Shown here one piece after another: positions 57,300 to 64,000 of a stretch of 64,000 nt of DNA. The stretch is from assembly GCA_905221605.1 (NCBI GenBank), contig CAJNDS010002774.1, positions 60,001 through 124,000 on the forward strand, in the 5' to 3' direction. The first letter of the stretch is position 1. Every line of letters begins with the position of its first letter. The position numbers and the translations under genes were made by a program. Under the pieces are notes generated by a model. The model was given only the letters and a program-made list of their open reading frames with translations, made no database searches and was not told where the DNA came from. This stretch comes from Symbiodinium natans. Taxonomy: Eukaryota; Sar; Dinophyceae; Suessiales; Symbiodiniaceae.

Positions 57300-58437
57300 T
57301 CTACGGTGACACGCATTTTTTCGCCGGAGGTGCCAAGTGGCCACGCATGGCAAAGCAGCCGGCTTCGCACGCAACAACCCTCAAGTACAGACAGATGCAC
57401 CGCACTTGAGTTCTCAGAGGTGCAGCCTGCTCATAGGTGGTTTCCTGTCAGCAGACTATTCGTGCTGCGCATACAGCGCGTGCAAAACCGCACGGCTGTC
57501 TGAAGCAGCATGCAACATGCGCAAGTCAACCAGACCCCATGGAGGAGGCGATTCGCTGCTGAGCATACAATAAGGTGACGCCCAGGAGGTGGCAGCTGCT
57601 GCATCACGGCCATGTATGGCAGAGAAGCTAATCTGGCACACAACGACCCTCAAGTGCAAACTCGCAGCGTGTCACACATGAGTTCTCAGAGGTGCAGCGT
57701 GTCACACATCTCAGATATGCATCAGGCAGGACTCTCGGTTCCGCCATTGTTGCGCACACATTAAGGTGACGCCACGGTTCTCGCCGCTGTCGCGCCACGG
57801 CCATGCGTGGCGATCTCGTCTAGCACACAACGACCCTCAAGCGCAAACTTGCAGCTCGTCACACTTGAGTTCTCAGAGGTGCTCTGCTTCAATGAGTCTG
57901 GTTCAAGGCTTTTGTAGGGTGGAAGCAGTGTATCCACGCAGGCCTCGGGCTGCAGGAGTTTGGGGAGCGTTGTGCAGGGACCTTCTTGATGCCATGCGCC
58001 AATTTGTGGGAGCGGACAGTGCGCACCCCTCCGTCCCACCTTCCCACACCTCCCCGCACTCACCCTGCCACCCCCCCTGCCACCCCCCTGTTTTCTGGCG
58101 ATGCAGGCACCAGGGCTGCCAGAGTGAAAAGAGACACCTGCATGCGGTGCAGTGGTGACGTACAGGTTAATTACAATCCCAGAGTCCGCTGCACGCCCTT
58201 GGCTTGTGGGATGGAAGCTCAGGAAGTGCAAAGCCGACGCTCGGCCGAAGGCAGGTCGCGTAGCGTTAACATTAAGCAGGACTCTCGGTTCCGCCATTGT
58301 TGCGCACACATTAAGGTGACGCCACGGTGCTCGCCGCTGTCGCGTCACGGCCATGCGTGGCGATCTCGTCTAGCACACAACGACCCTCAAGCGCAAACTT
58401 GCAGCTCGTCACACTTGAGTTCTCAGAGGTGCTCTGC
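57300..58437. repeat. Four-copy repeat family, about 160-base unit
   Basis: Two near-identical copies lie at 57727-57893 and 58278-58437 (caggactctcggttccgcca ... cacttgagttctcagaggtg). Two diverged copies lie at about 57570-57690 and 57305-57423. Shared blocks are aggtgacgcc, cacggccatgcgtggc (near-palindrome), cacaacgaccctcaag and cttgagttctcagaggtgc. The ctcaag/cttgag pair gives the unit an internal inverted repeat. Between copies 3 and 4 lies about 380 bases of other sequence. No target-site duplications or poly-A were noticed. Confidence 0.85.
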
Positions 58438-58560
58438 AGCTTCATCATGTTTTACCGGTTCAAAGGCGTAGGGTGGATGCAGCAGCATCTTGTGTTTCCA
58501 GACTAGCACACAATTGTAAGGACGCAGTGCGAAATCCCGAAACACTCCCGAAACCTTCAC

Positions 58561-59019
58561 CTTGAGAATCCAGGGTCCACATCGTCGTCGTGTGGGATGA
58601 AGCCGCCGTGCCGTAGGGCTCCCAGAAGCGACCCTCCTTCCGACGCCACAAGGAAAGGCCATGTTTTGTATGCTGGTAAGACCAGCATCTGCACTCTTAA
58701 ACAGATCCTAAAAAGTACTGCTAAGTGGGATCCCCTCCGTAGATTCACGATTGCAACATACAACAACCCAGCAAGTCTGGAAACAGCAGCATCGTTCAAA
58801 GTGCACTTCGTGCCATGGCGCGCTGCATAAAAGCATGAATGCAAAACAAACACGAGCACTCACGTGTCCCGTCAGCCAGCACGCTATCTGGGCATCCGCC
58901 AGAACTGCCAGGCAAGCCTGCAACATCATGACGCAGAGGTGCCGAAGGCTCTGATGTGAAGGCCCCAGATGCCCCACATCCAGGCAATCATTCAATATGA
59001 GGCGATCATCCCACTATGG
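58561..59019 (-). CDS. LicD/fukutin-family protein, two exons, partial
   Basis: The exon ending at 58869 (up to 59019) reads SLRHLCVMMLQACLAVLADA then QIACWLTG. The exon 58561-58636 reads GGSLLGALRHGGFIPHDDDVD. Joined through a GA donor and an AG acceptor they give WLTGGSLLGALRHGGFIPHD, the LicD signature (usual form [23 protein letters not shown]). LicD and fukutin-type proteins transfer phosphocholine or ribitol phosphate to glycans, and the DDD-type acidic motif binds the metal. The usual Trp before DDD is His here. The next exon should lie downstream in the repeat-rich 57.3-58.5 kb region but was not identified. No upstream exons were found. Confidence 0.7.
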
Positions 59020-59199
59020 ATCAACTCCAAGTTGCCAAGCCAATATCCGGAAGATCGCGCCCGCCTGCAACAGGACCAGCCTAGGCAAGCCAGCTTCTAC
59101 AAAGAAACCATCATCTGAGCCAGTGTCTTGGATTTAGGGCTCGGATTAGGTTTGATCTTTTCGGCTCTGGGTGCTCCTTACCAGGGCCCTGGATTGTTC

Positions 59200-59693
59200 C
59201 TAAGCCCGCAAATCGTACCACGATACACTTGCATGAATCAGCCCAGAGATGTGCGCTGCATGGGGACGGCTGGGCATCCGGCAAAGCTTGCTGCTGGTTG
59301 TGTAGATCTTAGCAGCATCGGGACGATTCTTACCAAGGCAGATGCTGTTTTCCCAGCGACTTTTGGACGTTGCTGGCACTCCTTCGAAGCCCGTGGCGCT
59401 GTTTGAGAAGTAGGGCAGATGGCGACGTGAGCACCGCACCACGGCTCTCGGGTGCTAAGGATCATCTAGGATCTGCGTCTCTTATGGAGTTTGTTCTGCA
59501 TCCCGGTACCCTTGCAGATACCTTTCGTGGCAGGGTTCCCTGCAAAAATCGACTCATGTACCCAAACTTAGAACAGCAAGCTGGGCATGCTGTCTTCGCC
59601 AATCTCTGGAATCCAGCTGAGGCTGCGAGCGGGACGGATCCAACCATGCCGGCTTGGCTCTCACTTCCTCACGGGGATCAGAAGAGTGTCTAG
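59200..59693 (+). CDS. Candidate plus-strand exons, unrecognised
   Basis: Two coding-like segments in different frames: about 59233-59406 (MNQPRDVRCMGTAGHPAKLA, LTKADAVFPATFGRCWHSFE) and about 59470-59693 (SLMEFVLHPGTLADTFRGRV, AGHAVFANLWNPAEAASGTD), the latter ending in a TAG. The join was not resolved. A minus-strand frame is also open over part of the first segment. Confidence 0.35.
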
Positions 59694-59970
59694 GGCCTGA
59701 GGGCCTAGGGTTTGCGGATGAGGGTTTGCCCTTGCTTGGCCGAACATGCGACAAACTGGCGATCTGCACAACACTCAAAGAGGAAACTCGCGGACACCTG
59801 TGAAGGGCGTGCTTGCAGCCCGGCCTCGTCCGCCATGCACAGTCAGGGGCTTGGCTCTAACTCGTCTTGCTGCTTTCCTATTGTGTGGCTGTGTTTCTGT
59901 GATTTTCCAAGATTGCTACGGCGCTGTACCGGTGCTGTAGCAACTTGGGGGCCCGATTTTACATGGTTTG

Positions 59971-60292
59971 ATGCTTAGGGCAACGAGTTGGATTCCCAAG
60001 GAGCTGAAGATTCGCCGAATTGCCGATTCCAATCTGCACCGAAGAGCATTGGAAGTTGCGACCCCTTCCGGAGAGCAATTCCGGAGAGCAACTGAACCTC
60101 GTGGCCGCCATTCATTGCATGTGGCGTGACTTGCCCGCCCACATGCAGCGTGAGAAGCCCCGAAGGAATGATCAGCTGTCAGAGCTCTTTTCAAAGCGCT
60201 GCGACGTGCCACGGACGGCAAGTCCCTCGCAAGCCACACTTGCATCGGTTCTGCCGACCTTCTTGTTCGGCGGCGGACACTTTGCTGGATGA
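59971..60292 (+). pseudogene. ORF broken by a 13-base tandem duplication
   Basis: From ATG 59971 the frame reads MLRATSWIPKELKIRRIADS and NLHRRALEVATPSGEQ. It then meets a perfect 13-base duplication (ttccggagagcaa at 60066-60078 and 60079-60091). After it, protein-like sequence continues in another frame (NLVAAIHCMWRDLPAHMQRE, NDQLSELFSKRCDVPR) to a TGA at 60292. One copy fewer would restore a single frame of about 103 codons. It may be a recent pseudogene, an allele or an assembly error. No family is recognised. Confidence 0.5.
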
Positions 60293-60329
60293 TGTTGCGA
60301 ATCACATCTCGCGCGACACTTTCTCAACA

Positions 60330-60790
60330 GCTAGCAAGCAGTAGAGTCCTACACTCTCTCAATCGCTAGCAAGAAACCTACCTAGAAATAGCATTGCCTT
60401 CCTGCGAAGCGTCCACGCTACTTTGGCTGAGGTTCATTGTCTCGTGGTGTCTCACAGCGTAGGAGGACTATTGCAGCAGTATTGCAGCAGACGTCCGAAC
60501 CTCTTGCAGGAAGCGCCTCCTGTCTCGAGTAGGCCGGGGAAACTTTCTGCCAACAGTGAGCTCCAATCTACAAACGCCTGACACAAGCAGCAGTCCATCC
60601 ACTCTGGCATTGCAACCTACACCACGCTGGCGTCTTTCAAAATGTGGTGCATTATGAATGGAACCCAAGAAATGACCTGACATTCAGAATGAGCCCCGTG
60701 CACCATATCCTACCAACTGCCCGCACCACAGCTTGTGTCAGCGTTGGCGCGGCGCTCACTCACGCTGTCCTGAGCAGTTGCAACGAAGCT
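60330..60790. other. No gene seen
   Basis: Short frames only, between a plus-strand and a minus-strand gene candidate. Confidence 0.5.
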
Positions 60791-60797
60791 TCATGAT

Positions 60798-62920
60798 TCA
60801 CGTGGAGCTGCTTCTGTTGCTGGGGTTGTAGGGTCCCCGAATGGAAGCAGCGATCCCTTTTCCAACGAGTCTCCACAAAGCTTTGAAGAGCCCAGCTTGG
60901 GCCACCTCTAAAAAAACCATACCGGGGCAGATCATGCGGCAAAGTGGCAAGAGCCCCTTGAGACCCTTGGCAAAGAAGAGCTTGTGCCCGAGGGTCTTGA
61001 TTCCGAGGGTCTGCACGGCCAAGCTCGAGACAAAACACACCAGCCACGGGGTTCAGGCCACTTAGGTTTTCGGAATCAGGGTGTAGCGCCATTTACAAGT
61101 TAACGAGAGCGCCTTGTGAGCTCGTGAGCCGAAGCCCTTGACATAAGACGATCGCCAGAAATCCATCACACTGCTAACAATAAACAAACATCCTTGCATG
61201 TGCAAACTGTCGGTGCAAACAACCGACGATGGGCAAGCGCTACAGTGATTGCAGGTCCTCGCTTCCCGCAGTCATGCCCTACGCGCGCGGCCAATATCGT
61301 CGGCAAAAGCGCGGTGCTTGACTCCTGCTCCCTCTCAAAAATTCGCTCTACCAGCTGCCAGGAAAAGCCCAGGACAAACCTTTCAACCATCCGAAGGTCC
61401 TAAACCCCCAGCTTCTCATGAAGTGTCCATGTCCAGCCTCCCATATGGAGGGCTCCACCAGCGCCAGCCCACTGGCCGTCGGGTCTATGATCGCGGCGAG
61501 CAACTGCGGCCGCAGATTCAGAAGGTTTACAAATACTTTCAAGATGAAGTGGCAACTACATGTGTCAGGGGCTTTAGACGCCTGCAGCTTTAGGGACTTT
61601 TGGGGGGTGTCGATTCTGGGGCTCAGATTCAAGGCTCCTCTTCGTGCGTTCTCTGCAATTTGGATTGCTTACCGCCCGGCTAAATACCCTGCGGCTCAAC
61701 CAAGCTAGGCTTCACACAAAAAAAGCAACAAAAAGTATCAGTATGAAGCTCGTGTGGAGCCATGGTGTCATTTTCTGCATCAAACCCTGGGCTACATCGG
61801 CAGAGCTCCACCTCGTTCTTGGAGTTGAACTCGCGGCGCAGGGCCGGCGCGTACCTCCAGCGGTTCGGGTCGATATCAACCCATGCAACTGAGGTTAGCC
61901 GATTCGAGATCTTCCATCGGTTGTGACGTGCACACTCGGGTCCTTCACGATTTGGGCCTTTGAAACTTTGCGCATGAGGCCTGGTGCCCTTGGCCGATTC
62001 GAGCCCTGGACAGCAAGTTCATCTCTGGCTTTCCAGCTCTCTGACTCCGGCGCACTTGACCATGACTTGGTCAGGGTCCAACGTGGCCAGCCAGGCATCG
62101 ATCTCGCTCTGCGCCACCTTCAAGTTCAAACTGCACACCTATCTGGGGGGTTCACAAAAACGGAACTTCATCGAAGGCCTGACAAGCGAAAACCTTTGAA
62201 CCTCACTTAATTGAGTAGTTCGGGAAGTGGCCCCAACACAAGAAGCGTTTGCGGTTTCGGTCGCATCTTCAATCAGCGGCCTTCCCACGCCCGTAAGGGA
62301 TTGTGTGGAAGTGAAGTGGCAAGCGGGTAGAGACGCAATCCTGGTTCCCAGCCCCACAAACCCTCCCCGGGCTGCCCCATATCTGTCCATGCTGGCCACG
62401 CAAGGCTGACGGGCATTCACGCACACAGTCACCACGTAATTAACATCTCTGAGGTATGTTGATGGTCTTCTACAGTTTAGGGTTGAGGACTGGCGTGGGA
62501 CCCTACCCTCAAACCCCAACTCGATCCCCTAACGCAAGCCACATTCCACCACCAGACCTACTCCTCAACCACAACCCGTCTGCAGCGGCCCGTCAACATT
62601 TTTCTCTTCCAGCTTCAGGCCTTCTTGTCTTGCGCTGGCCTGGCGAATGAAGCGGAGGCCCCCCCTCCAACTTGAGTCCGAAAACCTGAAATCGCCTCTG
62701 AGCCCCTGAACACGAGGGGCACAACATGCAAGGGCATGCTGCATGCTCAGCTCAATGAGTCCCACGGGCAGGAACTTCCAAGAAAAAGAACTTCGAAGGC
62801 CCTTAACCCAACGTCCATCCAGACTTTCGAGAGATGTTGAGGTGTTAAGCGGGGGCACACAAAGTCCTGTTCCCGAATCCGAGCCTCTCTCTGCTGCGGC
62901 TGCGACTTCTGGCTCGGCTC
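60798..62920 (-). CDS. Multi-exon gene, probably membrane-associated, unrecognised
   Basis: Well-bounded exons in order: about 62800-62905 (REARIREQDFVCPRLTPQHL, SKVWMDVGLRAFEVLF); about 62040-62130 (LNLKVAQSEIDAWLATLDPD); 61786-61888 (VAWVDIDPNRWRYAPALRRE, FNSKNEVELCRCSPG); about 61420-61581 (CSCHFILKVFVNLLNLRPQL, LAAIIDPTASGLALVEPSIW); about 61200-61379 (RFVLGFSWQLVERIFEREQE); and 60798-61023 (LAVQTLGIKTLGHKLFFAKG, LCRMICPGMVFLEVAQAGLF), the last ending in TGA. A further segment near 62230-62400 (ASMDRYGAARGGFVGLGTRI) may also belong. The last exon is hydrophobic and basic. Whether all belong to one transcript is inferred from strand and spacing. Confidence 0.5.
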
Positions 62921-63169
62921 TCTGGGCCTCGAATGATGGGCGAAGGATGGGCACGGCCCATATGTTTCTGTGGGTTTCTGTGACAAGTGAGTCGCTTCAC
63001 ATTGAGTCTGGCCTTTGGAACGCTAGCAGCAAGTCATCATGAGGGCCATGTGGAAAATGACAATGCTTTGGACACTGCTGCGGGCTTCGCAACGTCGCTA
63101 CTCTCAAACTTGATTTACACATGTCTTCTCGACCATAACACGCAAGACTGCATGCGCCACCCCAGGGCC

Positions 63170-64000
63170 TTACGCAAGTGTTCCGAGACCGTGACCCTTG
63201 GCTTTGGCTTTGGGCATGGCCTTGCTGGGCGAGGTGGTTGCCGCCTTTGCAGCCGGAATCGAGGGCGCCGAGGGCGCCGAGGGCGCCGAGGGCGCCGAGG
63301 GCGCCGAGGGCACCGAGGGTGCCGAGGGCGCCGAGGGCGCCGAGCCTGCCTTGGGGATGTTCGGTGGCGGATTTGCCGGCTGCGTCGCCGTGTTGGGCGT
63401 GCTGGGCGTGCTGGGTGGCGGCCCCTTGGGCGGGCGGGGCAGCGGCTGCGGCTTGGGTGGCACCGCCTGCGGCTTGGGCGGCACCGCCTGCGGCTTGGGC
63501 GGCAGCGGCTGCGGCTTGGGTGGCCGCGCCTGCGGCCCCTGCGCCCCGGGCGGCAGCGGCTGCGGCTTGGGTGGCCACGGTCCTCGCGGTCTCAGCTCCA
63601 TCTTCGGCACCACCTGAGACCAGGGAGCAAAGTTTCGGGACTGGGCTTGCAAAATTCCTGCAACCCTTGGCACCAGGTACAGAACTGTTCGGGCGTTCAT
63701 GACAATCTGCGGCAAGAGTCTGATGCTCGTCTTCGAAACATCCCCGAATGCAAGCTCTAACCAACAGTGACATGTAAAACAGGCCTGTGGCGGTTGTCCA
63801 GGAGGGGGCGGCGGCACCGCAGGCCTTGGGTCCATCAGAGATCGACACGACAAGCGCCTAGCCGGCCTGGCCACAAGATGCTGCAAGAATCCAACAACAT
63901 TTCTTGGTGTGAAGGTGTGCTGAGACTCTGGCGGTTGTGGCTTTGGCTGGGGCCGCGGGGCTGGCACGACGACAGAAGCTGGGGGGGGCCCTGGTGGCAG
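63170..64000 (-). CDS. Proline-rich protein, N-terminus beyond window
   Basis: The frame is open from the right edge. An upstream part (RPQPKPQPPESQ; DPRPAVPPPPPGQPPQ) ends at a GC donor after CAG at 63785. The last exon starts after gtctcag at 63613 and runs through repeated PPKPQPLPPKPQAV-type units. Next come about ten SAP repeats and a Lys/Ala-rich tail (SPSKAMPKAKAKGHGLGTLA), with TAA at 63172-63170. The 171-base intron is a multiple of three without a stop, so it could be retained. The SAP repeats come from a 9-base DNA unit (about 63262-63345). Another minus frame gives poly-Ala and was rejected. Likely disordered; role unknown. Confidence 0.5.
   Translation of the reverse strand: MPPGPPPASVVVPAPRPQPKPQPPESQHTFTPRNVVGFLQHLVARPARRLSCRSLMDPRPAVPPPPPGQPPQACFTCHCWLELAFGDVSKTSIRLLPQIVMNARTVLYLVPRVAGILQAQSRNFAPWSQVVPKMELRPRGPWPPKPQPLPPGAQGPQARPPKPQPLPPKPQAVPPKPQAVPPKPQPLPRPPKGPPPSTPSTPNTATQPANPPPNIPKAGSAPSAPSAPSVPSAPSAPSAPSAPSAPSIPAAKAATTSPSKAMPKAKAKGHGLGTLA

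Noticed and set aside
63178-63848. Poly-Ala/Gly frames on both strands
   Set aside because: Other frames of the Pro-rich gene; the Pro-rich reading has a sensible acceptor, donor and Lys-rich end.

Overview
The window looks like nuclear DNA of a eukaryote, most likely a dinoflagellate close to Symbiodiniaceae (inference). Reasons: coding sequence is broken into many short exons; several introns that can be placed exactly by protein homology start with GC or GA instead of GT, often in an AG|G context; there is a TTTAGGG array (the telomere type of alveolates and plants) plus many loose CCCTAAA-like patches; and simple repeats are abundant. No bacterial operon signals, rRNA, tRNA or CRISPR were seen. 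No spliced-leader relic was found by eye.

Nearly all recognisable genes lie on the minus strand. From high to low coordinate they are: an edge-truncated proline-rich gene (63.2-64.0 kb); an unrecognised multi-exon gene (60.8-62.9 kb); a LicD/fukutin-type exon pair (58.56-59.02 kb); two unrecognised genes and a 470-residue membrane protein (53.8-56.8 kb); a possible papain-fold (PPPDE-like) gene (52.8-53.5 kb); weakly supported multi-exon genes at 46-47.6 and 44.6-45.4 kb; a large NRPS-like gene (31.9-39.5 kb); several unrecognised exons (26-31.4 kb); a dehydroquinate-synthase-fold sugar phosphate cyclase resembling 2-deoxy-scyllo-inosose synthase (18.95-22.6 kb); an intron-poor TDP2-like phosphodiesterase (10.9-12.45 kb); and an edge-truncated secreted EF-hand glycoprotein (1-785). 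A few plus-strand candidates sit at 4.9-5.3, 10.0, 13.1, 16.7-17.3 and 59.2-60.3 kb.

The centrepiece is the gene at 31.9-39.5 kb. It reads adenylation domain, carrier domain, a second adenylation domain that has lost its core motifs, then three membrane-anchored hexapeptide-repeat modules. Apart from the extra degenerate domain this is the architecture of the TIGR02353/epsilon-poly-lysine synthetase (Pls) family. The sugar phosphate cyclase about 10 kb away on the same strand is the other specialised-metabolism enzyme. Whether the two work together is unknown.

Between genes are microsatellites (CA, GAT, GT, CATA/CATTA), a recent 1.5-kb direct duplication (1.1-4.4 kb), a dispersed element built around G-run/C-run hairpins (33.5 and 50.9 kb) and a four-copy repeat family (57.3-58.4 kb). 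Exon ends marked exact were fixed by protein alignment plus a splice dinucleotide; all others are approximate.
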